A stretch of DNA of 64,000 nucleotides from Pisaster brevispinus. Lineage: Eukaryota; Echinodermata; Asteroidea; Forcipulatida; Asteriidae. The notes beneath the pieces are model-generated. The model was given only the letters and a program-made list of their open reading frames with translations, was not told the origin of the DNA and did no database searches. The DNA lies in assembly GCA_023634235.1 (NCBI GenBank), contig JAMKCF010000002.1:14007091-14071090 (forward strand). The letters are read 5' to 3'. A program made the translations under genes and the position numbers. Shown here piece after piece: positions 9,450 through 20,001 of this stretch (positions are counted from its first letter, which is position 1; every line of letters begins with the position of its first letter).

Positions 9450-12400
9450 ATGAAGTTTGTCCTTGTTATTTTTGTTTTGTCGGTGCTTAACTGGGGCGCA
9501 ACGGCATCTTTGTTTTCGTGGGTGTTCGGACAGAAAAATGCGCCGGATTCAGAGAGAAATGAAAGCCCGGACGGTGGAGTGATTTCGACATCATCCCAGG
9601 GGGTGGCAAACCTCGGCAAGCCGGTGCCGTTCGAGATGAAGTCAGCGGAGTCGAGATTTTTGAAAGCCGGCGAAGAGTACATGGCTGGGTTGTCTGTGCT
9701 AGATACTTGTCACCACAGGGTTAGCCATTAACAGTAGAAATAACACAATTTTTATTAACTTTAAATAACTATTCAAAACTTGTCAAAACTGAACATGTTG
9801 AATTGAAGAACTTACCATGCTTACTTATTGAATCTAGTGTAGTGACACTGATGTATGAATTCTGATTTTAATTTCAGAAATACTCAGAATTAGTTGTACT
9901 TTTTTAGTTTCAGGTAGTTATTGCATTCAACCATGATTCAACATAATTGTTTATTTATATAAAAAAAAAATCCGTATCCGACTGCCACTTTTTCATTTAA
10001 ATAAAATAAATAAACTAGGACAGGAGTATCCTATTTACTCAAATGATCGATTAAGTTTTAGTTACAATGACAATGACTGGAAAAGTGGCAGTCAGAAAAG
10101 GAAATATTTCCTTTGTAAATATTTTATATAAAAAAAATATAATAAGTTGTATTAAATAAAATTGTTATTGAAATGTCCATTCTCAACAAAAAATATTTCA
10201 CAATTCATGCTGATTACTGTGGCCTATATTTTTCTTTTATTATTTGATGTTTTATTGTTATCTTTCTTTACAGTTTTAATGACATAAGTAAAGTAATGTT
10301 GTTGTTGTATGCACCACCAGCATGTTCACCTCGTCTTAAACATGTTAGAGTGAGGACCAGAGTGTCTTCGTCAGGAGACTTTACAAAATAATGAAATCAA
10401 AGTTTCAACAAAGCAAAACAAATTCATTTTTTTTATAAAAACAGTTGGAACATTATGTTAAAATTGTTCCAAATTATTTGTTTATAGGTAATCGCCGAAT
10501 TGGAGACGTCTTGCAATGACATCACAGAGGAAGAGCTTGGTAAACTAGGCGTGGCCTTGCTAAACTGTCAATCAAAATCGGAAGGGCGCTCCACGTTTAC
10601 TTGCACCCAAGAAATGGTAACAGCAAATAGGAAAACAAGTTTTAAACTAATCCAATCCTATAACACCACATTTTCTATGTACTGGCAAAAAAATTGAGCT
10701 GTTTGATCTCATTATAAACTGTGCATTTTACGACTTTTAATGCTACACTTTTTTTCTTTTTTTTTATTAAAAACAAAACCACAAATTAAGATTTGTAAAA
10801 AAAAACTCAACCTGCAGTCTCTTCCTTGATCAGTTGATATAAGAAAAGACATAATCTCATCAATTTGACAAAAGATTAATTGATTATTAATTTTTATTTT
10901 CAGACGCTAGCTGAATGCACCAGAGATATGGACGCCACTACGTGGAATACTTACCACATAATAAGTGATCGGTCACGCTCTGTATGCTACGGTGTCAGAC
11001 AGCAGCAGTTCCAGCGACAGACACGCTTTGCTGTCAACCAGCTTGCTGCAACAGCTTCAAACCAGCTGAACGTCATGGAAAATCTACACGTGAGTGTAGA
11101 TTTCTGAGTGTGACCAATGCTTGTTTTATTTTACATAAAAAAACAATATTCTGAGAGGCTGTAGGTACATGCTAAGACCATGCAAGAATCATAAAGATTA
11201 TCTGAGGCAAAATTTTATTCCATTACAAGTACATGTAACAATTGATGAACTCATCTTCAACCCTCCTACTGTTTGACCAATCAGTGTCATTCACTGTGGT
11301 TTTGAATGATAAACTATATGTAGGCCAACCTGCAGTCATGATAATTGCGTCTATGTACACACACATTTGTTGATTTGTTAAATCAAAGACTTCTGTTTGT
11401 TCTCCCATTATGTATTTATTTGTTGTAGAGATGTCTCTGTTGATTTTGTGCACAAAAGCCAAGGATGTTCTTGATCTGCCAAACCACTGGATCCCTTTTG
11501 TTTTAAACGTCCTCATTTCTATGGGCAGTTGCTTTGATATGTCGTTCTCACTGTGTACACAATTGGTGCAGTTGATTTGTTTCAAATGGTTGGTCTGTTG
11601 GCTGGAAAATGTTATCGAGAGTAGGAATGGTTAATTTAAACATGTGCCCACAAGTTTCTTGATTTGATTGATTGATTGATTTGATGTTTGATTAGAAAAA
11701 CAAGATCTCTTTGCACCAAGATTAAGGTGCAGCTCTGCAGACAATTTAATAAACTCAGTTGTTAATAACCTCTTGCTCATCTTGGGCATCCATTTCTCTT
11801 GTCTGAACTTTAGGAAGGACAAGAGGCATTGCAGAGTGTGGCAACAGACACCTTACAGATAATGGCTGATGGACAAAAAGAGGTCCTCGACAAACAGGAA
11901 GTCCTCAAGGAGTCACAGGTAAACTTTCAAGAGATTCCATCGCCGAGAATTCACGGCCACGTCAAGCTGCAAACCCAACTATCCCTCATTCTTCCAACAT
12001 ACATTTCCTGGGAGCCGGTTTCACAAAGAGGATTGATCTTAGGCTGTGTATCACTGTTAATTGCTAAACAAAGTGTGATGTCACAATACAAATCACTATG
12101 GTGACACTGACTCATCTTAAGATGAATCTATTAGCACTTTGTAAAATCGAGCCCACGATTCCCTTCAATGTGCTCTTTAGGATGTCACAAAAGGGATCAC
12201 TATGAATATGATGATAATAAATCTATATATTTTTTTAATTAAAAACTTGTTTAACGAGGGTGACAACTCATCTAAAATTGAATCTCAGTGCTTCGTGAAA
12301 TCGAGCCCATGCCTTGATATACTCTTTAAATTAGTAATTGAAAGTCAAGCGATGTCCGATTTAAACAACTTTGGCTGTGGCCAAAGGCTGCAAGCGGCAA

Positions 12401-15400
12401 GATTAGACAGGCCCTCTCAGCAATCTGGCATTAACCACTGCCGGAGCCATCAATTTAGACAAACTACGGCTGGGTCAGAAAGAGCGGCTGCAGCTATGGC
12501 TACTGCTATATTTCTGTGTCATCACTTTGAAGTATAGGACATCCTCAGCGACTCCCTTAGCAACAGTCGTAGCCGTAGCCACGAATTCGAATCCCTTGCT
12601 TAAACTTATCATGTTGAATGAACTGGAGTCCTGTGTTCCACTTTTAATCCTTCAGGGTCAGCTGCACGTATCCATTGAGAGTAATCTCAGAGACCTGACT
12701 AACGAGAAAGCGCTAATAGCTGCAGGTCATAGAGAGCTGGCTACCATGACAGAAAGTATACGACAACAACTTGGTAAGGATTCAGCGAGACATGATGCTT
12801 CATTCCCAAGGATTATTACTCCACCTTGATCTTCCGACTTTGAAGCAGCTCATTTTAAATTTTAGTGTTTCTGCTTCACAGGTTTTCATTCTTCTTAGCA
12901 ACTATACTTTAATCACTTTTAAACTTATAATCGCATAATATAATTAACATTTAACAATTTTGATTAATGTACAGGTCAACAAGCAAGACAGGTGTCATTA
13001 ATTGTTGATGCAGTGCAGTGAATTACTTTTTGGGGGTAAAATTTCGGCCGTTCCTTTTTTTTTACACTTGGTTTTCAGGGTCAGAGTAAATTTTGTTTGA
13101 CTATCTAATACTATAAGTTCGAACGCTTGACATTCTGGTTTCTGATTTTTCAGATAATGCAACACATCAGCTTCTGAGCCAAGACCAAAACTTGAAGAGA
13201 AATCATGAAGATGTTCAGCGCGACCTTGCAAGCATCCGCATCAAAGCCAAGGAAGTATGGGACAAGCTAGGTAAGACTTGCCAAGAAGTACTTAAAAACT
13301 TTGGCGATCACTTTGTGAGGACCTCAGACAAATGCACAACCACTCTCTTCCAGCAGAAACTATAAACACACTTGTTAACCCTTGCTTTCCCAACAAATTG
13401 AATATGTTTTAACTTAATTTCTTCAAGACCGGCGCATTGGAATGTTCTACAGGAGAAGATGCCCTTACAAATGATGTATTATGATTCCCTGGCTGCCCCT
13501 TGATCCAGGGCCCCAATTTTATGGCTCTGCTTACAGTAAGCAAAGAATTGGCGCTTACGGAAGCAGGGAATTCCGCACTTATGTCAAGCGTATTTCACGG
13601 GTTAACAGGGAAATTTTGCTTGTGCTCGTGTGTACTCCACGCTACTAGGCATGTTTCGCTTACACAGCTAGCGTAGAAATTCGGCACTTGCAAAATAAGC
13701 GGAAAATGGTGACCGTAAGCGCAGAATTTGGCGGTAAGCAGAGCCATGAAATTGGGCCCATCGTAGACTTGGGTGTGATCCCTGGCTACACGGCTGCTAA
13801 CGGTTGTATGGCTTCTGACTGGCACCCCCAAACAAAAAACTTTGACCAATTTCTTTGTTCAACCCCAAATTATTATTATCTGCTTGAACTTTGTATGGTG
13901 TTAAACTTAGCACCATGGATTGCCTCTTTTCTAAACTGAGATTTCACTTTTAAAATTATTTGAAAATAAGTTTGCATGAACATTTTATTTTTCCAGATGG
14001 AGATATGCAACACATCGCTGTCCACCAAGAAGAAACTTTCCAATATTACTCAGAAACTCTTGAAAACCTGAAGAAGATGAACGACACTATTAACTATTTA
14101 TTAAACCTGGTTAACAAAATGCAAACCGGGATCGATGAACAGCTGGGCTGGTTAACTACTCTCGTTGGTGGTTTAGGTAAGGTGTTGACGAGCTCTGTAA
14201 CAATTTGAGCAAAAGGAAAACCAGTGATTTGATTGACTAGTTAACATACCCCATGAAGATGCTTAGAGGCCAATTTGGGGCTTACAAGTTACTGTGCGAT
14301 TGTCCTTCAGGTGGGACATTAAGGCGTGGGTTCCATGAATTTAATTGGTAGTGCACATAAAAGAACCCGGAACACTTATCATGGAAGAGTAGGGGTTAAC
14401 TCCTGTGTTTCTGGTTCACATAGCAAGCACCCTTGTTAACAGGTTGCCTCAGGCTTGCGAGCTACAGTGATTAAGTTGAGGCATCCTTGGTTTTACTACC
14501 GGATATATATAATAAAAGGAGACTTTTATCCAATTTTCAGGGTGTTTCTTTTTTACCACCATCTCACTCCTGTTTCCAGGTAATAACATGAATGTGATCT
14601 CGACCTGTGTGACACACGTGGCCTACTTCCTACTCGCCTCTCTCTGTGTGACGTTCCTCCACACGCCGGCATTCACCCGTATCGTTCTCCTACTCTTGGT
14701 GCCCGTCAACGCTCTGTCCAAGATCAGGCATGAGGTGTGTCTCGAGTTCTCCGGCCTCACTATTCTCATCACCGGGGTTGCTATCGGTAAGAACAATCTA
14801 TTCCGGCACATGATTTATTAGCTTATTCCCTGATTCCAGGCATTTTTCAGTGGTCTCAATGCACCTTTAGATTTTCTTGAAAGAGGCGAAATTACCATCA
14901 AAGAGATGAAAGAGTTGACCCTTATTGTGACCAGACCTTCAGTCTGTCTATTTCAAATGAAGTACAGAGTCCGTATAGCCTCTACAGTTTAACATTTTGC
15001 AATTCTATTAGCCTTGTTGACATATGGTGGACACTATAGGAGTGCACTGTTTGGTTTGGATGTATACAGACACACTTATCCATACCTATTATAGTGTCAT
15101 CGTATGTCCACCCTCTCATAATGGCTTATTGGCTTTGCTGGACAGTTCATCTGTTATTTTGTTGTTGCAAAACCCAAGTTGCATTTCTGTAGTACAGGCA
15201 ATGCTAATTCAGACAAGACTTAGTGAACTACCGAATCCGGCCAATTAAATGGCTGCTTAATCGACCAGTGCAGAACCACAAACTCAAATTTGACAGATTA
15301 TAGCGGAACATGTCTCAAAATTCCCCATCGCGGATTTTGTGTGTGAAGCATATTCATATCCTGTGAGTTTCAAGAAATGTAACACTGTTCACGATGACTT

Positions 15401-18400
15401 TCGTGATTTGCTTACAGCAAACTGGTTGGTGATAGTCTTCAAGACTTTGTGGTGTAACAAAAGACGTTCAATTGGCGCCAAGTCTCCCAGGGAGTACGGC
15501 CTCAAAACAACCTGCCGTTGCAAACAAGGGGGTCCTAGATTTGCTCTTCCACCTGCTATCAACAGGTCCGCTATCAGGTGAGTGCTGTAGGTCTCATCTT
15601 CAGTGCTTCGTTGAATATTCTGAGGTTAATGTTTAGTAGCAAATTTACAAAAACCAAAATCCATTTCTCTCTCACTCTGTTGGGAGGAATGCAAGAGGAA
15701 ACCATCGGTAACTCAGCAGAGTTGAGCTTTCTCTTAACACAGAGTTCAATTGTGGTAAACACACAGTTCATCCTGGGGCCAATTAGCTCACCGTTTTAAT
15801 AGACTGCCAGTTTTTTCACAAGTCTTTATTTCATAATATTGGGGATGCTTTTCAACACTGAACTAGCCAGTCGGACCACTTGGAGAGAATTTTGACTGGT
15901 TCCCATGTGTTTATAACTAGCATTTGGCCAGCGGACCACTTAGAGACTGGTCCTTGGGTGTTTAAGCTGGCATTTGGCCAGCAGACCACTGTTATTAAGG
16001 GAAAAAGCTGATTGTATTCTTTACAATGGGGATAAAAAGTTCCTTTTTGACCGATTTTAACCTGTGTTAAACTTACAGCAAAGGTCTTGGCGGGTATTCA
16101 GATGATGATGAGGACTACACATTGCCCTCTGACCTCTCGGCCATAACGGGTGACATGTCCTCATACACGTACAACACTGACATGATGTCCGAGTCTAGTG
16201 TCTTCTCTCAGGACACCACAATGACCGGTGCTGGGCTGACCGATCTAGATGTAACGTTTAATAAATCTTGCTCCATAAAAACGAGGTAAGAGGCTCCATT
16301 TTTTTGTCCGAAGCTGAATTTTTCCCCTTCAAAACCAGCAAGGAAAGATGTAGACATACAGTTACGAGAAATAATACAAATGAAAGGCTTGTTTGTTTTT
16401 GCCTCTCATAAACTTTGTATGCCTGGGCTCAATTTTACAAGGTCTGACGGAGTTGGGTTTTAAGCGCAAATCAGTCTTAACAAATCTTAATTGCTAAGCA
16501 AAGTGTGATGTCACAATATAAATTACTATGGCAACACTGACAACTCATCTTAAGATGACTGCTTTGTGAATTTTTTTTTTTTTTCAGGACTACTAATTGT
16601 TTCATTTTAAACCAGAGTAATTAGATCTACTTTCAGTTGTGTTTTTATTATTGAGGTTCTTATTTATATTTTCAGAAATTATTTTTCATTGTTTTCCATT
16701 TAACGTTTTTTAATGCATTCTGATCTCTGAGCTCCTCTGTGTCTCTCGGGCTCTGTTGTTTGTTTGTTATTTTTTGATGTGTTTATCTTGTGCACAACTC
16801 TCTGTTTTAATCGAAAATACAATTATTCTAATAACCAAGTAGGCCTAAATGTTTTGTATTTTTCTCAATAATTATCTATTGTCAACGACCCTCTTTTGTT
16901 TTGGTGTTATCTTTATCATTGTAAACCAAATAATTTTAGTCGTTTAACTTTTTGTTTGGTGAATGAAACCAAAATGAAATGAACGCCAAACTTTAACAAG
17001 GCCTACATTTATATATAATTTTAGTGCCAAGTCCATCAATGTTGCTTGACTCGAGCGCAACCCTAGTCTTGGTGCTAGATGTTCTTACGTTGAGTTAGTA
17101 AAATCTTGCACACTCAACACTACATACTGGTCATGACTATTCTACCGATAGAGGTTTCCACAACTGCACCTGCTATCATTCGATGGTCTGCATGGTATTG
17201 TGTGGCTAAGGAATATCGCGAATAGTCGAATGATAATCAACAACAACGCATTGTACCAAGACTAGCGCAACCCTTGCCTTTGATGGACTTGGAGTGGCAA
17301 CACAACAATTTAAATGGATAAATTTCTCTGCCAACAGCAAAAACAATCAAGACTCACCCATGATCAGCTCCTCCACAAGGACCCCAATGCCTCTGTCTGC
17401 CTCTGCTATTGCCTTTGGAGAGGTCCAGCATCAAGGAAACCCCGCTAAGAGACACCTTGGCTCCGCCCTAGAGGAGTTACCCGGGGCAACGCCATCACCA
17501 CGGAGACAAAGAGAAGGAACTCCCAGCAGTACAAGGTAAAAGTCAAATATGCAATCTGTTTACTTTTGTGCAATCTCAATTTTTAATTTTTTTAAAACAA
17601 CAGTCGACTCTCTTTATTACAAGATCGCCGAGACTGGCCAAATTACCTCTCTTTAACAGGAATGCTGTTATAAGAGGACAGCAAAACAAAGAAACACTAA
17701 GCAGAAATGATGCTCCGGACTTCAGAGTGTACTCTTTATAAGCAGAGCATTGTTATAACATTGCTCTTTAAAACAAGGGTTGACTGTAACAATTTTGCTC
17801 GTGAGGAGAGTTTGAAACCACTCAGCTGTACAAGTTGTGTCTGGTAGCACGACAAAGCAAATACTCCATGGTACTCATCCAGCTGCTTCCAGGCCTCGAA
17901 ATAACCCTGGGCACCCACCGCGGTTGCCGGGGTGCCCTTTGCAAGGTTCCAATACAAATTAAAATTTTCCCCATGGATGCATTTACCAGAGGAAAATTGC
18001 CATGCCCCTTCAAGAGCGAAGTTCAAGGCCTGTTCTTCACACGTTACTGCCTTGATTTGGAATTCACTACCTGTAGCCTGCTTCCCTGCCTCTTACAACA
18101 TGTCCCAATTCAAACTCGATATCAATGTTCATCTTCCCTACTTTTGATTTCCTATTCTGTTTTATATGATCTTTCCCACTTTTTATCCCTCACCTTCAGT
18201 GGTCGTTTTTAATGGCCATGTGATTGGCGACTCCCCCATAAAGAAAAATAGAAGGGAAAAAAACTACATGTATTTGTGTGCATGTGTGGATCATGTAGAA
18301 ATATTCACCACATTGTAGGCTGGCATAGTTTGTCTAAAGTTTAGACTTGTAGCAAATTTTGTGTGACTCATGAGTTTTATCAAATTCAAAATAGCCATGA

Positions 18401-18644
18401 TAGTTTCTCCTTCACATTCTCTTTGGATAATTTCTTGAATTAAAAAAAAAAAAATTGTGAAAAAGATAATGGAAATTTTAAAGTAATAATCTGTTTGTTT
18501 TTTGGGGTTTTTTTTTCTCACAGTTCCAGACCAAGTACACCAGGAAGGCGACTTTGCAATGGTCTGACCAAGTCAGGTCAACCTTGCCGCTTGACCTGCT
18601 CCCAGGGGTCGGACTATTGCTATCGCCATACCAACAGCAACTAA
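9450..18644 (+). CDS. bmb: brambleberry / Kar5-GEX1 family nuclear fusion protein
   Basis: Brambleberry proteins are needed for fusion of nuclear envelopes (pronuclei, karyomeres). Exons: 9450-9719, 10488-10616, 10904-11089, 11814-11918, 12656-12773, 13154-13270, 13997-14176, 14580-14786, 15418-15577, 16079-16285, 17338-17535, 18524-18644; all phases fit, 665 aa. Residues 1-20 form a signal peptide. Residues about 83-185 carry the Cys-rich Kar5-like ectodomain: LDTCHHR, ETSCNDITEEELGKLGVALLNCQ, FTCTQEMTLAEC and SVCYGVRQQQFQR. Residues about 190-368 are heptad-rich coiled coil. Hydrophobic segments lie at about 374-396, 401-415 and 426-446. A Ser-rich tail follows, and the last 30 residues hold a C-x9-C-x3-C-x6-C-x2-H pattern after LCNGLTKSGQPC. 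The exon 1 donor is GTTAGC, weaker than the others, so the end of exon 1 is the least certain junction. Possible poly(A) signals AATAAA occur at 19123 and 19171. Confidence 0.88.
9980..10093. repeat. small inverted-repeat element in brambleberry intron 1
   Basis: GACTGCCACTTTTTCA at 9980-9995 is inverted at about 10078-10093 (TGGAAAAGTGGCAGTC). The interior is AT-rich and non-coding. The surrounding intron (9720-10487) shows nothing else. Confidence 0.6.
12010..12155. repeat. fold-back element, GATTTCACAAAG family
   Basis: Starts GGAGCCGGTTTCACAAAGAG and ends TTGTAAAATCGAGCCC, with the same TGCTAAACAAAGTGTGATG core as at 1026. A second partial end (GTGAAATCGAGCCC) stops at about 12309. Confidence 0.65.
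13508..13760. repeat. fold-back element, ATGGCTCTGCTTAC family
   Basis: Ends GGGCCCCAATTTTATGGCTC and GAGCCATGAAATTGGGCCC, with an internal GGAAGCAGGGAATTCCGC core. The same family is at 36275-36510 and, in reverse, 42950-43130. It lies in a brambleberry intron. Confidence 0.75.
14265..14480 (+). repeat. SINE body copy
   Basis: Contains ATAGCAAGCACCCTTGTTAA and CCTCAGGCTTGCGAGCTACAG, matching the 3' part of the element at 27755-27985. The tRNA-like head is missing. It lies in a brambleberry intron. Confidence 0.6.
15862..15991 (+). repeat. short tandem repeat, about 58-bp period
   Basis: The motif CCAG(C/T)(G/A)GACCACTT recurs three times with TTTGACTGGTTCC or GACTGGTCCTTGGG between. It lies in a brambleberry intron. 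Confidence 0.6.
16428..16575. repeat. fold-back element, diverged GATTTCACAAAG family
   Basis: Starts GGGCTCAATTTTACAAGG and has the core AATTGCTAAGCAAAGTGTGA; the right end is degraded. It lies in a brambleberry intron. Confidence 0.55.
17602..17790. repeat. possible pogo/Tigger-like MITE
   Basis: The left end ACAGTCGACTCTCTTTATTA and right end GGGTTGACTGTA form imperfect inverted repeats resembling CAGTCGACTC-type Tigger termini; the interior contains GTTATAAGAGGACAG and CTTTATAAGCAGAG. There is no ORF. It lies in a brambleberry intron. Confidence 0.45.
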
Positions 18645-20001
18645 GTAAAACACTTGGGGACTCTATAAAAATCCCAGAACCCCAAAAAGTAAGTAACTAC
18701 AACTTAAAGTGCCAATTGAGCTTGACGTTTATTTTTGTACATGTTCATATGCAAATTTAAAGGAAATTTTGACCTAATTATGAGAATGAAACTGAGTTTA
18801 ATAATTCGCATTATTATTGTCACTGCTGTATGTGTTTAAACCGGGCCCCACTTTCATAAAGCTGTTTAATTTCTGCTCAGCAAAAATTAGCGGGAAACCA
18901 GTCACAAACAATGTACATAATATGGTTTCTTTGAATTGGTAACCGTTTCTACTTGGCAGATTTTTCTCTGCTAAGTAATTTGTTTGTGCTTAACAGCTTT
19001 AGGGAAAGGGCCAAGTTCGGAGGTGTTGATCATCGACTTTATATCTCTGTAAAATGTCCTTTTGTGTTCTTTACAAATATATTATAACTATGCAACTTAA
19101 AACTGTAATGAATTTGTTTAATAATAAACTCTATAAATTGCAAGAAATATATATATTATTAGAACAGCAAAATAAATCTGACACATTTGTTTACAATTTT
19201 CGTTACAAATATTTGTTTACTAATGTTAAATTTCAGAGACACAAATTTCTATTTGGATGAATTAATGGGATGGTATATTCAGGTGCACTTTAGTAGCTTT
19301 CAAGAAAATTTGTCTGGTAGCTTAAAAATTCATTGTGGGTGAACGTACCACTCTAACTTTGAGTGAGATTAACTGAAACACCAGACTGGATAATTTTCAT
19401 AATGGGATGTTAACAATGAGGTTCTGCCTCTTTGAAGTTTATAAAGAAGTGACCAATTAAATGCACCCACAGAGGTTTTTGCCTTGAAAGTCTGCTGCCA
19501 CCTAGTGTACCAAATAGTCCAACTTATATTTTATATAAATTTTTTGTACTTAAAGATGAACTCACTTTTAAATGCCCCACTTGCTGGATTTATTTAAGAT
19601 TGTCTCTGCAAGTAAATACAAATTGCTTTTTATTAAGGAAGAATTCAGTAATGCAACCTGTATTGTTTGCAGAAGTTTTCATGTATTTTCGTTCTGGCTT
19701 GTGTAGGATTCGAGCCACCGACTGAAGCATTTTGAGTTTATCAACCGAGCTTCGAAAGTGATGGCCGAGTCCATCCGAAATACTCAATGTACTTGAAGAA
19801 GAATGCCTGTGTAAAGGTTAAATTTAAAAAAGAAAATGTAAATAAAAATTTGAGAACAACTTATGTTGCTTGAAATAAATAATTCTGTAATTTGAAAGAT
19901 TTTGTTGTTAAATAGTAAAACTCAACCAAGTTTTTAACATGATTGATATGTACATTGACTTTTATATTACACACTCCAGAGAAAAAAAAGTACAAGATCT
20001 G
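18645..20001. other. convergent 3' spacer between brambleberry and the CVIL gene
   Basis: The two neighbouring genes end toward each other here. The spacer holds candidate poly(A) signals for the plus gene (AATAAA at 19123 and 19171), one for the minus gene (TTTATT on the plus strand at 19589), a fold-back repeat at 18841-19015, and a fragment ending CTGCCACCTAGTGTACC near 19496-19511 that matches the ends of the fold-back at 31799-31932. I see no exon. Confidence 0.5.
18841..19015. repeat. fold-back element, CAATTTCATAGAGCTG family (diverged)
   Basis: Starts GGGCCCCACTTTCATAAAGC and ends GTGCTTAACAGCTTTAGGGA, with the core CCAGTCACAAACAATGTACA. It lies downstream of the brambleberry stop. 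Confidence 0.6.
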
